A program made the translations under genes and the position numbers. Positions 45,794 to 59,100 of a DNA stretch of 64,000 nt are shown here, piece after piece. The notes under the pieces were generated by a model. It was not told the DNA's origin and ran no database searches. It saw only the letters and a list, made by a program, of their open reading frames with translations. The stretch covers positions 4,932,501 through 4,996,500 of the forward strand of contig JANJXV010000049.1 of NCBI GenBank assembly GCA_024803745.1, in the 5' to 3' direction. The stretch comes from Megascapheus bottae (Eukaryota > Chordata > Mammalia > Rodentia > Geomyidae). Every line of letters starts with the position of its first letter. The stretch's first letter is position 1.

Positions 45794-48700
45794 TATCAAT
45801 AAGGTTAGGGTTAGGGTTAGGGTCAGGGAAAGGGTTAGGTTTAGGGTTTGGGTTAGGGTAAGGGTAAGGGTTAGGATTAGGATTAGGGTTAGTTTTAAGG
45901 TTAGGGTTAGGGTAAGGGTTAGGGTTAAGGTTAGGATTCGGGTTAAGGTTAGGGTTAGTGTTAGGGTTATGGTTAAGGTTAGGGTTAGGGTAAGGTTAAG
46001 GGTTACGGTTAGGGTTAGGGTTAGTTTTAGAGTTAGGGTTATGGTTAAGGTAGGGGTAAGGGTTAGGGTTAGGGTTAGGGTTAGGGTAAGGGTTAGGGTT
46101 AGGTTTAGTGTAAAAGTAAGGTTTAGGATTAGGGTTAGGGTTAGGGTTAGTTTTATGGTTAGGATTAGGGTAAGTTTAAGGGTTAGGGTTAGGGTTACTG
46201 TTAGGTTTAGGGTTAGGGTTAGGGTTAGGGTAAGTGTAAGAGTTAGGGTTAAGGTTAGGGTTAGGGTTAGGGTTAGTGTTAGGGTAAGGGTTAGGGTTAC
46301 GGTAAGGGTTAGGATTAGGTTTAGGTTTAGGATTACGGTTAGGGTTAGGGTAAAGTAAGGGTTAAGTTTAGATTTAGGGTTTGGGTTAAGGTTAGTGTTA
46401 GGGTTAGGGTAAGGGTTAGGGTTAGGGTTAGGGTAAGGGTAAGGGTTAGGGTTAGCGTTAAGGTGAGGGTTAGGTTTAGGGTTAAGGGTTACGGTTTGGG
46501 TTTTGGTTAGGATTAGGGTAAGGGTTAGGGTTAGGGTTAGGGTAAATGTTAGGTTAGGGTAAGGGTTAGGTTTAGGGTTAGTTTTAGGGTTAGGGTTAGG
46601 GTTAGGGTAAGTGTTAGGGTTAGGGTTAGGGTTAGGGTTAGGGTTAGGGTAAGGGTAAGCGTTAGGGTTAGGGTTTGGGTTTGGTTTAGGGTTGGGGTTA
46701 AGGTTAGGGTTAGGGTTAGGGTAAGGGTAAGGGTTAGGGTTAGGGTTAGGGTTAGGTTTAAGGTTAGAGTTAGGGTAAGGGTAAGGGTTAGGGTTAGGGT
46801 TAGTGTTAGTTTTAGGGTTAGGGTTAGGCTTAGGGTTAGGGTTAGGTTAAGGGTTAGGGTTAGGGTTAGATTTAGTGTTAGGTTTAGGGTAAGGCTAAGT
46901 GTTAGGTTTAGTGTTAGGTCCAGGGTTAGGGTTAGGGTTAGTGTTAGATTTAGGGTTAAGTTTAGGGTTAGGGTTAGGGTAAGGGTAAAGGTTAGGGTTA
47001 GGGTTAGGGTTAGGGTAAGGGGTTAGGGTTAGGGTAAGGGTAAGTGTTAGGGTTAGGGTTGGGGTTTGGTTTAAGGTTAGGGTTAGGGTAAGGGTAAGGG
47101 TTAGGATTAAGGTTAGGATTAGGGTTAAGGTTAGGGTTAGTGTTAGGGTTAGGTTTAGAGTTAGGATTTGCATTAAGGTTAGGGTTAGGGTTAGGGTAAG
47201 GGTCAGGGTTAGGGTTAGGGTTAGGGTAAGGGTAAGGTTAAGGGTTAGGGATAGGGTTAGGGTTAGATTTAGGGTTAGGTTAGGTTTAGGGTTAGGTTTA
47301 GGGTATGCTAAAGGTTAGGGTTAGGTTTATGTTCAGGGTTAGGTTAAGGGCAAGCTTTAGGGTTAGGGTTAGTGTTAGGCTAAGGGTTAAGGTTAGGGTT
47401 AGGGTTAGGATAAGGGTAAGGGTTAGGGTTAGGTTTAGGGTTAGGGGTCAGGGTTAGGGTTACGGTTAGGTTTGCTGTAAGGGTAAGGTTTAGGGTTAGG
47501 TTTAGGGTTATGTTTGGGTTAGGGTTAGGGTAAGGGTAAGGGTTAGGGTTAGGGTTAGGGTTAGGGTAAGGGTAAGGGTTAGGGTTAGGGTTAGGGTTAA
47601 GGTTAGGGTTAGGGTTAGGTTTAGGCTAAGGGTTAGGGTTAGAGTTAGGGTAGGGTTATGGTTAGGGTTAGGGTTAGAGTTAGAGGAAGGGTTAGGGTTA
47701 GGGTAAGGGTAAGGGTTAGGGTAAGGGTTAGGGTTAGGGGTTAGGGTTAGGGTAAGGGTAAGGGTTAGGTTTAGGGTTAAGGTTAGGGATAAGGGTAAGG
47801 GTTAGGGTTATGGTTATGGTTAGCGTTAAGTTTAGGGTTAGTGTTAGGGTTAGGGTTACTGTTAGGGTAAGGGTAAGGGTTAGGGTAAGGGTTAGGGTTA
47901 AGGTTAAGGTTAGGGATAGGGTTAGGCTAAGGGTCAGGGTTAAAGTAAGGGTTAGGGTTAGGATTAGGTTTAGGGTTAGAGGTAGGGTTAGTGTTAGGGT
48001 AAGAATAAGGGTAAGGGTTAGGGTTAGGGTTAGGGTAATGGTTAGGGTTTGGGGTTAGGGTGAGCGTTAGGGTCAGGGTTAGGGTAAGGGTTAGGATTAG
48101 GGTTAGGGTTAGGGTAAAAGTTAGGGTTAGGGTTAGGGTTAGGGTAGGGTAAATGTAAGTGTTAGTGTTAGGGTTAGGGTTAGGGTAAGGGTGAGCATTA
48201 GGATTAGGGTTAGGGTTGGGTTTAGGTTTGGGGTTAGGGTTAGGGTTAGGGTTAGGGTAATAATAAGGGTTAGGTTTAGGGTTAGTGTTAGGATTAGATT
48301 TAAGGTTACAGTTAGGGTAATGGTAAGGTTTAGGGTTAAGGTTTGGGTAAGGGTTAGTGTTAGGGTTAGAGGTAGGGTTAGGCTTATGGTAAGGGTAAGG
48401 TTTAGTTTTAGGGTTCGGGTTAGCGTAAGGTTTAGGGTTAGGGGTTGGGGTTAGGGTTAGGGTTAGGGTTAGGGTAAGGGTTAGGGTTATGGTAAGGTTT
48501 TGGGTAAAAGTTAGGGTTAGGGTTAGGGTTAGGGTAAGCGTAACTGTTAGGTTTAGGGTTACGGTTAGGGTAAGGGTTAGGGTTAGGGTTAGGGTTAGGG
48601 GTTAGGGTTAGGGTTAGGGTTAGGTTATGGGTTAGGTTACGGGTAAAGTTTAGGGTTAGGGTTAGGTTTAGGGGTTAGTGTTAGGGTTAGGGTTATGGTA

Positions 48701-50037
48701 AGGGTTAGGGTTAGGTTTAGGGTAAGGGTAAGGTTTAGGGATAGGTTTATTGTTAGGTTTGCGGTTAGGGTTAGGGTAAGAGTAAGGGTTAGGGTTAGGG
48801 TTAGGGTAAGGGTAAGGGTTAGGGTTAGGGTTAGGTTTAGGGTTAAGGTTAGGGTTAGGGTTAGGGTAAGGGTTAGGGTTAGGGTAAGGGTTAGGGTTAG
48901 GGTTAGGGTTAGAGGTAGGGTTAGGGTGAGGGTAAGGGTAAGGTTTAGGTTTAGGGTTCGGGTTAGCGTAAGGGTTAGGGTTAGGTTTAGGGGTTAGGGT
49001 TAGGTTTATGGTTAGGGTTAGGGTAAGTTTAAGGCTTAGGGTTAGGGTTAGGGTTAGGGTTAGTTTTAGGGTAAGGGTAAGTTTTTTGATTAGGTTTAGG
49101 GTTAGGGTTAGGGTTAGGCTAAGGGTTAGGGTTAGGTTTAGGGTAAGGGTTAGTGTTAGTGTTAGGGTTAGGGTAGGGTAAGGGTTAGGGTTAGGGTTAG
49201 GGTTAGGTTTAAGTTTAGGGTTAATGTAAGGGTAAGGGTTAGGGTTAGGGTTACGGTTAGGGTAAAGGTTAGGGTTAGGGTTAGGGTAAGGGTAAGGGTT
49301 AAGATTAGGGTTAGGGTTAGGGTTAGGGTTAGGGTAAGGGTAAGGGTTATGGTTAGGATTAGGGTTAGGGTTAAATTTAGGGTTAGGTTTAGGGTTAGTG
49401 TTAAGGTAAGTTTAAGGCTTAGAGTTAGGGTTATGTTTACGGTTAGGTTTACGGTAAGAGTAAGGTGTAGGGTTAGGGTTAGGGTTAGGTTTAGGTTTAG
49501 GATTAGGGTTGGGGTTAGGGTGAATGTTAGGGTTAGGGTTAGGGTTAGGGAAAGGGTAAGGGTTAGGGTTAGGGTTAGGGTTAGTGTAAGGATTAGGTTT
49601 AGGTTTAGGCTTAGGGTAAGGGTTAGGGTTAGGGTTAAGGTAAGGGTAAGTGTTAGGATTAGGGTTAAGAGTTAGGGTTAGGGTTAGGTTTAGGGTTAGG
49701 GTTAGGGTAAGTTTCAGGGTTAGGGTTAGGGTTAGGGTTAAGGTTAGGGTTAGGGTTAGGGTTAGGGTAAGGGTGAGGGCTAGGGTTAAGGTTAGGGTTA
49801 GGTTTAGGGTAAGGGTAAGGGTTATGGTTAGGGTTAGGGTAAGGGTAAGTGTTAGGTTTAAGGTTAGGGTTAGGGTTAAGTTTAGAGTTAAGGTTAGGGA
49901 AAGGGTTAGGGTAAGGTTCAGCGCTAGAGTTAGGGTTAGGGATAGGAAAGGGCAAGGGTTAGGTTTATGATTAGGGTTAGGGTAAGGATTAGGGTAAGGG
50001 TTAGGGTTAGGGTAAGGGTTAGGTTTAGGGTTAGTGT
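45794..50037 (+). repeat. ~4.2 kb HOR unit (TATCAATAA to TATCAATAA)
   Basis: This unit is 4244 bp between successive TATCAATAA motifs. It contains the same ordered landmarks as the unit before (AGGTCCAGGG near 46917, GCAAGCTTTA 47350, AAGTTTTTTGATTA 49079), with the segment near 49.5-49.6 kb shortened and altered. Divergence from the neighbouring unit is clearly greater than between the two 10.8 kb copies, so the 4 kb duplication came first. Confidence 0.85.
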
Positions 50038-53000
50038 TATCAATAAGTTTAGGGTTAGGGTTAGGGTCAGGGAAAGGGTTAAGTTTAGAGTTTGGGTTAG
50101 GGTAAGGGTAAGGGTTAGGATTAGGATTAGGGTTAGGTTTAAGGTTAGGGCTAGGGTAAGGGTAAGGTTTAGGGTTAAGGTTAGGATTCGGGTTAAGGTT
50201 AGGGTTAGTGTTAGGGTTATGGTTAAGGTTAGGGTTAGGGTAAGGTTAAGGGTTACGGTTAGGGTTAGGGTTAGTTTTAGAGTTAGGGTTATGGTTAAGG
50301 TAGGGGTAAGGGTTAGGGTTAGGGTTAGGGTTAGGGTAAGGGTTAGGGTTAGGTTTAGTGTAAAAGTAAGGTTTAGGATTAGGGTTAGGGTTAGGGTTAG
50401 TTTTATGGTTAGGATTAGGGTAAGTTTAAGGGTTAGGGTTAGGGTTACTGTTAGGTTTAGGGTTAGGGTTAGGGTTAGGGTAAGTGTAAGAGTTAGGGTT
50501 AAGGTTAGGTTTAGGGTTAGGGTTAGCGTTAGGGTAAGGGTTAGGGTTACGGTAAGGGTTAGGATTAGGTTTAGGTTTAGGATTAGGGTTAGGGTTAGGG
50601 TAAAGTAAGGGTTAAGTTTAGATTTAGGGTTTGGGTTAAGGTTAGTGTTAGGGTTAGGGTAAGGTTTAGGGTTAGGGTTAGGGTTAGGGTAAGGGTAAGG
50701 GTTAGGGTTAGCGTTAAGGTGAGGGTTAGGTTTAGGGTTAAGGGTTAGGGTTTGGGTTTTGGTTAGGATTAGGGTAAGGGTTAGGGTTAGGGTTAGCGTA
50801 AATGTTAGGTTAGGGTAAGGGTTAGGTTTAGGGTAAGTTTTAGGGTTAGGGTTAGGGTTAGGGTTAGGGTAAGGGTAAGCGTTAGGGTTAGGGTTAGGGT
50901 TTGGTTTAGGGTTGGGGTTAAGGTTAGGGTTAGGGTTAGGGTAAGGGTAAGGTTAGGGTTAGGGTTATGGTTAGGTTTAAGTTTAGAGTTAGGGTAAGGG
51001 TAAGGGTTAGGGTTAGGGTTAGGGTTAGTTTTAGGGTTAGGGTTAGGCTTAGGGTTAGGGTTAGGTTAAGGGTTAGGGTTAGGGTTAGATTTAGTGTTAG
51101 GTTTAGGGTAAGGCTAAGTGTTAGGTTTAGGGTTAGGTCCAGGGTTAGGGTTAGGGTTAGTGTTAGATTTAGGGTTAAGTTTAGGGTTAGGGTTAGGGTA
51201 AGGGTAAAGGTTAGGGTTAGGGTTAGGGCTAGGGTTAGGGGTTAGGGTTAGGGTTAGGGTAAGGGTAAGTGTTAGGGTTAGGGTTAGGGTTAGGTTTAAG
51301 GTTAGGGTTAGGGTAAGGGTAAGGGTTAGGATTAAGGTTAGGATTAGGGTTAAGGTTAGGGTTAGTGTTAGGGTTAGGTTTAGAGTTAGGATTTGCATTA
51401 AGGTTAGGGTTAGGGTTAGGGTAAGGGTAAGGGTTAGGGTTAGGGTTAGGGTAAGGGTAAGGTTAAGGGTTAGGGATAGGGTTAGGGTTAGATTTAGGGT
51501 TAGGTTAGGTTTAGGGTTAGGTTTAGGGTATGCTAAAGGTTAGGGTTAGGTTTAGGTTCAGGGTTAGGTTAAGGGCAAGCTTTAGGGTTAGGGTTAGTGT
51601 TAGGCTAAGGTTTAAGGTTAGGGTTAGGGTTAGGATAAGGGTAAGGGTTAGGGTTAGTGTTAGGGTAAGGGTAAGGGTTAGGATAAGGGTAAGGTTTAGG
51701 GTTAGGGTTAGGTTTAGGGGTTAGTGTTAGGGTTAGGGATAGGGTTATGGTAAGGGTTAGGGTTAGGTTTAGGGTAAGGGTAAGGTTTAGGGATAGTTTA
51801 TTGTTAGGTTTGGGGTTAGGGTTAGGGTAAGGTTAAGGGTTAGGGTTAGGGTTAGGGTTAGGGTAACGGTAAGGGTTAGGGTTAGGGTTAGGTTTAGGGT
51901 TAAGGTTAGGGTTAGGTTTAGGCAAAGGGTTAGGGTTTGGGTTAGGGTAAGGGTTAGGGTTAGGGTTAGGGTTAGAGGTAGGGTTAGGGTGAGGGTAAGG
52001 GTAAGGTTTAGGTTTAGGGTTCGGGTTAGCGTAAGGGTTAGGGTTAGGGTTAGGGGTTAGGGTTAGTGTTAGGGTTAGGGTAAGTTTAAGGCTTAGGGTT
52101 AGGGTTAGGGTTAGGGTTAGTTTTAGGGTAAGGGTAAGTTTTAGGGTTAGGGTTAGGGTTGGGTTTAGGTTTAGGGTTAGGATTAGGTTTAAGGTTAGGG
52201 GTAGGGTTAGGGTTAGGGGTAGGGTAAGGTTAAGGTTAAGGTTAAGGTTTAGGTTTGGGGTTAGGGTTATTGTTAGGGTTAGGGTTAGGGTAAGAATTAG
52301 GGTTAGGGTCTGGTTTAACGTAAGCGTTAGTGTTAGGGTTAGTGTTAGCATTAAGTTTAGGGTTAGGGTTAGGTAAGGGTAAGGGTTAGGGTTAGGGTTA
52401 GGGTAAGGGTAAGGGTTAGGATTAGGGTTAGGGTTAGGGTAAGGGTTAGGGTTAGCGTTAGGTTCAGGGTTAGGGTTAGGGTAAGTGTAAGTGTTAGGGT
52501 TAGGTTTAGGTTTACAGTTAGGGTTAGGGTAAGGGTTAGGGTTAGGGTTAGGGTTAAGGTTAGGGTTAGGGTTAGGGTTAGGTTTAAGTTTAGGTTTATG
52601 GTTAGGGTTAGAGTAAGGGTAAGGGCTAGGATTAAGGTTAGGCTTAGGGTTAGGTTTAGGGTAAGGTTAAGGGTTAGGGTCAGGTTTAGGGTTAGGGTTA
52701 GGTTTAGGGTTAGGGTTAGGGTAAGCGTAAGGGTTAGGGTAAGGGTTAGGGTTAGGGTTAAGATTAGGTTTAGGGTTAGGGTTAGGATTAGGGTAAGGAT
52801 AAGGATAAGGTTTATGGTTAGGGTTAGGTTTAGGTTTCGGGTTAGGAAACGGTAAGGGTTAGGGTTAGGGTTGGTTTATGGATAGTGAAAGGATTAGGGT
52901 TTGTGTTAGGGTTAGGGTAAGGGTTAGGTTTAGGGTTAGGGTTAGCATTAAGGTTAGGGTTAGGGTTAGGGTAAGGGTAAGGGTTAGGGTTAGCGTTAGG

Positions 53001-53185
53001 ATAAGGGTAAGGGTTAGGGTTAGGGTCTGGGTTAGGTTTAAGGTTAGGGTTAGGGTAAGGGTAAGGGTTAGGGTTAGGTTCTGTGTTAGTTTTAAGGTTA
53101 GGGTTAGGGTAAGGGTAAGGGTTAGGGTTAGGGTTATGGTTAAGGTTAGGGTTAGGTTAAGGGTAAGTGTTAGGGTTACGGTTAG
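50038..53185 (+). repeat. ~4 kb HOR unit, third, incomplete
   Basis: The unit starts at TATCAATAA (50038) and has AGGTCCAGGG near 51136 and GCAAGCTTTA at 51575. It then skips from about 51.63 kb to sequence corresponding to about 48.66 kb (GGATAGTTTATTGTTAGG near 51791), an internal deletion of roughly 1.2-1.3 kb relative to the previous unit. From about 52.9 kb it runs into a module repeated 2055 bp later. Confidence 0.75.
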
Positions 53186-56139
53186 GGTTAGGTTTAGGGT
53201 TAGGGTTATGGTTAAGGTAAGGGTAAGGGATAGAGTTAGGTTTAGGGTTACAGTTAGGGTAATGTTTAGGGTTAGGTTTAGGGTAAAAGTAAGATTTAGG
53301 GTTAGGGTTAGGGTTAGGGTTAGGGTTAGGGTTAGGTTTACGGTTAGGGTTAGAGTTAGCGTTAGGGTTAGTGTAAGGGTAAGGGTTTGGGTTAGTTTTT
53401 GGTTTGGGTTAAGGTTAGTGTTAGAGTTTGGGTAAGGGTAAGGGTTGGGTTAGGGTTACGGTAAGGGTAAGGGATAGGGTTAGCGTAACGGTGAGGGTTA
53501 GGGTTAGGGTTAGGGGTTAGGGTTCGGGTTAGGGTAAGGGTTAGGGTTAGGTTAAGGGTTAATGTTAGGGTTAGTGTTAGTGTAAGGGTAAGTGTTAGGT
53601 TTAGGATTAGGGTTAAGTTAAGGGTAAGTGTTGGATTAGGGTTAGGGTTAGGTTAATGGTATGGGTTAGTTTTAGGGTTAGGGTTCGGTTAAGGGTAAGG
53701 TTTAGGATTAGGGTTAGGGTTAAGGTTAGGGTTAGGGTTAGGGTTAGGGAAAGGGTAAGGATTAGGGTAAAGGTTAGGGTTAGGGTTCGGGTAAGTTTTG
53801 GGATTAGGGTTAGGTTTAGATTAAGGATAAGGGTTAGGGTTAGGGTTAGGATTAGAATTAAGTTTAGGGTTAGGGTTAGGGTTAAGGTTAGGGTTAGGGT
53901 TAGGGTTTGGCTAAGGGTTAGGTTTAGGGTTAGGTTAAGGGTTAGTGTTAGGGTTAGGTTGAGGGTTAGAGGTAGGGTTAGCGTTAGGGTAAGGGTTAGA
54001 ATTAGGGGTAGGGTAAGGGTTAGGGTAAGGGTTAGTGTTACGGTTAGGGTAAGGGTTAGGGTAAGGGTTAGCGTTAGGTTTTGGGTTAGGGTTAGGGTTA
54101 GGGTAAGGGTAAGTGTTAGGGTTAGGTTTAGGGTTAGGGTAAGCGTTAGGGTTAGGGTTAGGTTTGGGTTTAGGGTTGGGGTTAAGTTTAGTGTTAGGTT
54201 TAGTGTAAGGGTAAGGGTTAGGGTTAGGGTTACGGTTAGGCTTAGGGTTAGGGTTAGGTTTAAGGTTAGAGTTAGGGTAAGGTGAACGGTTAGGGTTAGG
54301 GTAATAGTTAGGGTTAGGATTAGGGTTAGGGTTAGGTTTAGGGTGAGGGTTAGGGTAAGGGTAAGGGTAAGGGTTAGGGTTAGGGTTAGTGTTAGTTTTA
54401 GGGTTAAGGTTAGGGTTAGGGTTAGGGTTAGGTTTAAGGTTAGGTTTAGGGTAAAGGTAAGGGTTAGGGTTACGGTTAGAGTTAGCATAAAAGTTAGGGT
54501 TAGGTTTAGGGTTAGGGTTAGTATTAGTTTTAGGGTTACTGTTAGGTTTAGGGTTAGGGTTGGGTTTAGGGTAAGGGAAAGGCTTAGGTTAAGATTTAGT
54601 GTTAGGTTTGGGGTTAGGGTTAGGGTAAGAGTAAGGGTTAGGGTTAGGGTTAGGCTAAGGGTTATGGTTAGGTTAACGGTTAGGGTTATGGTTAGGGTTA
54701 CAGTTAGAAGTACTGTTAGGTTACGGTAAGGGTTAGGGTTAGGGTTAGGGTAAGCGTTAGGGTTAGGGTTAGGGTTAGGGGTCAGGGTTAGTTTTAGGGT
54801 TAGGGTAAGTTTTAGGGTTAGGGTTAGGGTAAGGGTTAGGGATAGCGTAAGGGTAAGGGTAAGGGTAAGTTTTAGGGTTAGGGTTAGGGTTAGGTTTAGG
54901 GTTAGGAACGTGTAAGGGTTAGGGTTAGGGTTAGGGTTATGGTTAGGGTAAGGTTTAGGGTTAGGGTTAGGGTAAGGGTTAGGTTTAGGGTTAGGGTTAG
55001 CATTAAGGTTAGGGTTAGGGTTAGGGTAAGGGTAAGGGTTAGGGTTAGGGTTAGCGTTAGGGTAAGGGTAAGGGTTAGGGTTAGGGTCAGATTTAGGTTT
55101 AAGGTTAGGGTTAGGGTAAGGGTAAGTCTTAGGTATAGGGTTAGAGTTATATTTAGGGTTAGTGTTAGGGTTATGGTTAAGGTTAGGGTTAGGGCAAGGG
55201 TAAGGTTTAGGGTTTGGGTTAGGGTTAGTTTTAGAGTTAGGGTTATGGTTAAGGTAAGGGTAAGGGATAGTGTTAGCTTTAGGGTTAGGGTTAGGGTAAG
55301 GGTTAGGGTTATGTTTAGGGTAAAAGTAAGGTTTAGGGTTAGGGTTAGTGTTAGGGTTAGGTTTAGGGTTAGGGTTAGGGTTAGGGTTAGGGTAAGGTTA
55401 AGGGTTAGGTTTAGGTTTAGGGTTTGGGTTAAGGTTAGTGTTAGAGTTAGGGTAAGGGTAAGGGTTAGGGTTAGGGTTAGGGTTAGGGTAAGGGTAAGGT
55501 AAAGGGTTAGGTTTAGCGTTAGTGTGAGGGTTAGGGTTAGGGTTAGGGTTAGGTGTTAGGGTTCAGGTTAGGGTTAGGGTTAGGGTAAGGGTTAGGGAAT
55601 GGGTAAGTGTTAGGGTTAGTGTTAGGGTTAGGGTTAGGGTAAGGGTAAGTGTTGTTTTAGGGTTACGGTTAGGTTAAGGGTAAGGGTTAGTATTAGGTTT
55701 AGGGTTAAGTTAATGGTAAGGGTGCGGGTTAGGATTAGGGTTAGGGTTAGGATTATGTGCAGGGTTAGGGTAAGGGAAAGTGTTAGGGTTAGGGTTAGGG
55801 TTAGGGTTAGTCTAAGGGTACGGGTAGGGTTAGGGTTAGGGGTTAGGGTTTAGGTTAGATTTAGGGTTAGGGTAAGGGCAAGGGTGAGGGTTAGGATTAG
55901 GGTTAGGGTTAGGGTTATGTGCAGGGTTAGGGTTAGGGTAAGGGTAAGGTTTTCGGTTAGGGTTAGGGTTAGGGTTAAGGTTAGGGTTAGGGTTATGGTT
56001 AGGGAAAGGGTAAGGATTAGGGTAGGGGTTAGGGTTTGGTTTGGGTAAGTTTTGGGGTTAAGGTTAGGGTTAGAGTAAGGATAAGTGTTAGGTTTAGGGT
56101 TAGGATTAGAATTAAGTTTAGGGTTAGGGTTAGGGTTAA
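53186..56139 (+). repeat. Remainder of the 10.8 kb unit
   Basis: This part has no second copy inside the window because copy 2 is cut off at 64000. TTAGCATTAAGG at 52942 and 54997 (2055 bp apart) marks a diverged internal duplication of about 0.7 kb. ATTAGAATTAAG near 53846 and 56105, and TTATGTGCAGGG near 55745 and 55916, are relatives of module A. Unusual units include AGAAGTACTG near 54706. No gene was seen. Confidence 0.75.
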
Positions 56140-59100
56140 GGTTAGGGTTAGGGTTAGGGTTAGGGTAAGGATTAGGTTTAGGGTTACGGTTAGGGTAAGG
56201 GTTAGGGTTAGGGTTAAGGTAAGGGTAAGTGTTAGGATTAGGGTTAAGAGTTAGGGTTAGTGTTAGGTTTAGGGTTAGGGTTAGGGTAAGTTTCAGGGTT
56301 AGGGTTAGGGTTAGGGTTAAGTTTAGGTTTAGGGTTAGGGTTAGGGTAAGGGTGAGGGCTAGGGTTAAGGTTAGGGTTAGGTTTAGGGTAAGGGTAAGGG
56401 TTATGGTTAGGGTTAGGTTAAGGGTAAGTGTTAGGTTTAAGGTTAGGGTTAGGGTTAATTTAGAGTTAAGGTCAGGGAAAGGGTTAGGGTAAGGTTTAGC
56501 GCTAGGGTTAGGGTTAGGGTTAGGAAAGGGCAAGGGTTAGGTTTAGGATTAGGGTTAGGGTAAGGATTAGGGTTAGGGTTAGGGTAAGGGTTAGGTTTGG
56601 GTTAGTGTTATCAATAAGGTTAGGGTTAGGGTTAGGGTCAGGGAAAGGGTTAGGTTTAGGGTTTGGGTTAGGGTAAGGGTAAGGGTTAGGATTAGGATTA
56701 GGGTTAGTTTTAAGGTTAGGGTTAGGGTAAGGGTTAGGGTTAAGGTTAGGATTCGGGTTAAGGTTAGGGTTAGTGTTAGGGTTATGGTTAAGGTTAGGGT
56801 TAGGGTAAGGTTAAGGGTTACGGTTAGGGTTAGGGTTAGTTTTAGAGTTAGGGTTATGGTTAAGGTAGGGGTAAGGGTTAGGGTTAGGGTTAGGGTTAGG
56901 GTAAGGGTTAGGGTTAGGTTTAGTGTAAAAGTAAGGTTTAGGATTAGGGTTAGGGTTAGGGTTAGTTTTATGGTTAGGATTAGGGTAAGTTTAAGGGTTA
57001 GGGTTAGGGTTACTGTTAGGTTTAGGGTTAGGGTTAGGGTTAGGGTAAGTGTAAGAGTTAGGGTTAAGGTTAGGGTTAGGGTTAGGGTTAGTGTTAGGGT
57101 AAGGGTTAGGGTTACGGTAAGGGTTAGGATTAGGTTTAGGTTTAGGATTAGGGTTAGGGTTAGGGTAAAGTAAGGGTTAAGTTTAGATTTAGGGTTTGGG
57201 TTAAGGTTAGTGTTAGGGTTAGGGTAAGGGTTAGGGTTAGGGTTAGGGTAAGGGTAAGGGTTAGGGTTAGCGTTAAGGTGAGGGTTAGGTTTAGGGTTAA
57301 GGGTTACGGTTTGGGTTTTGGTTAGGATTAGGGTAAGGGTTAGGGTTAGGGTTAGGGTAAATGTTAGGTTAGGGTAAGGGTTAGGTTTAGGGTTAGTTTT
57401 AGGGTTAGGGTTAGGGTTAGGGTAAGTGTTAGGGTTAGGGTTAGGGTTAGGGTTAGGGTTAGGGTAAGGGTAAGCGTTAGGGTTAGGGTTTGGGTTTGGT
57501 TTAGGGTTGGGGTTAAGGTTAGGGTTAGGGTTAGGGTAAGGGTAAGGGTTAGGGTTAGGGTTAGGGTTAGGTTTAAGGTTAGAGTTAGGGTAAGGGTAAG
57601 GGTTAGGGTTAGGGTTAGTGTTAGTTTTAGGGTTAGGGTTAGGCTTAGGGTTAGGGTTAGGTTAAGGGTTAGGGTTAGGGTTAGATTTAGTGTTAGGTTT
57701 AGGGTAAGGCTAAGTGTTAGGTTTAGTGTTAGGTCCAGGGTTAGGGTTAGGGTTAGTGTTAGATTTAGGGTTAAGTTTAGGGTTAGGGTTAGGGTAAGGG
57801 TAAAGGTTAGGGTTAGGGTTAGGGTTAGGGTAAGGGGTTAGGGTTAGGGTAAGGGTAAGTGTTAGGGTTAGGGTTAGGGTTTGGTTTAAGGTTAGGGTTA
57901 GGGTAAGGGTAAGGGTTAGGATTAAGGTTAGGATTAGGGTTAAGGTTAGGGTTAGTGTTAGGGTTAGGTTTAGAGTTAGGATTTGCATTAAGGTTAGGGT
58001 TAGGGTTAGGGTAAGGGTCAGGGTTAGGGTTAGGGTTAGGGTAAGGGTAAGGTTAAGGGTTAGGGATAGGGTTAGGGTTAGATTTAGGGTTAGGTTAGGT
58101 TTAGGGTTAGGTTTAGGGTATGCTAAAGGTTAGGGTTAGGTTTATGTTCAGGGTTAGGTTAAGGGCAAGCTTTAGGGTTAGGGTTAGTGTTAGGCTAAGG
58201 GTTAAGGTTAGGGTTAGGGTTAGGATAAGGGTAAGGGTTAGGGTTAGGTTTAGGGTTAGGGGTCAGGGTTAGGGTTACGGTTAGGTTTGCTGTAAGGGTA
58301 AGGTTTAGGGTTAGGTTTAGGGTTATGTTTGGGTTAGGGTTAGGGTAAGGGTAAGGGTTAGGGTTAGGGTTAGGGTTAGGGTAAGGGTAAGGGTTAGGGT
58401 TAGGGTTAGGGTTAAGGTTAGGGTTAGGGTTAGGTTTAGGCTAAGGGTTAGGGTTAGAGTTAGGGTAGGGTTATGGTTAGGGTTAGGGTTAGAGTTAGAG
58501 GAAGGGTTAGGGTTAGGGTAAGGGTAAGGGTTAGGGTAAGGGTTAGGGTTAGGGGTTAGGGTTAGGGTAAGGGTAAGGGTTAGGTTTAGGGTTAAGGTTA
58601 GGGATAAGGGTAAGGGTTAGGGTTATGGTTATGGTTAGCGTTAAGTTTAGGGTTAGTGTTAGGGTTAGGGTTACTGTTAGGGTAAGGGTAAGGGTTAGGG
58701 TAAGGGTTAGGGTTAAGGTTAAGGTTAGGGATAGGGTTAGGCTAAGGGTCAGGGTTAAAGTAAGGGTTAGGGTTAGGATTAGGTTTAGGGTTAGAGGTAG
58801 GGTTAGTGTTAGGGTAAGAATAAGGGTAAGGGTTAGGGTTAGGGTTAGGGTAATGGTTAGGGTTTGGGGTTAGGGTGAGCGTTAGGGTCAGGGTTAGGGT
58901 AAGGGTTAGGATTAGGGTTAGGGTTAGGGTAAAAGTTAGGGTTAGGGTTAGGGTTAGGGTAGGGTAAATGTAAGTGTTAGTGTTAGGGTTAGGGTTAGGG
59001 TAAGGGTGAGCATTAGGATTAGGGTTAGGGTTGGGTTTAGGTTTGGGGTTAGGGTTAGGGTTAGGGTTAGGGTAATAATAAGGGTTAGGTTTAGGGTTAG

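Larger units (their letters stand above)
45325..56139 (+). repeat. 10,815 bp tandem unit, copy 1
   Basis: Every landmark from about 45325 to 53185 recurs exactly 10,815 bp later: TATCAATAA 45794/56609 and 50038/60853, GCAAGCTTTA 47350/58165 and 51575/62390, AAGTTTTTTGATTA 49079/59894. Four substitutions were found on reading: g45446/t56261, c46336/g57151, g47061/a57876 and a52799/g63614. Copy 2 begins where copy 1 ends, so the duplication is head-to-tail. The unit contains about two 4.2 kb HOR units plus 53.2-56.1 kb. Confidence 0.93.
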
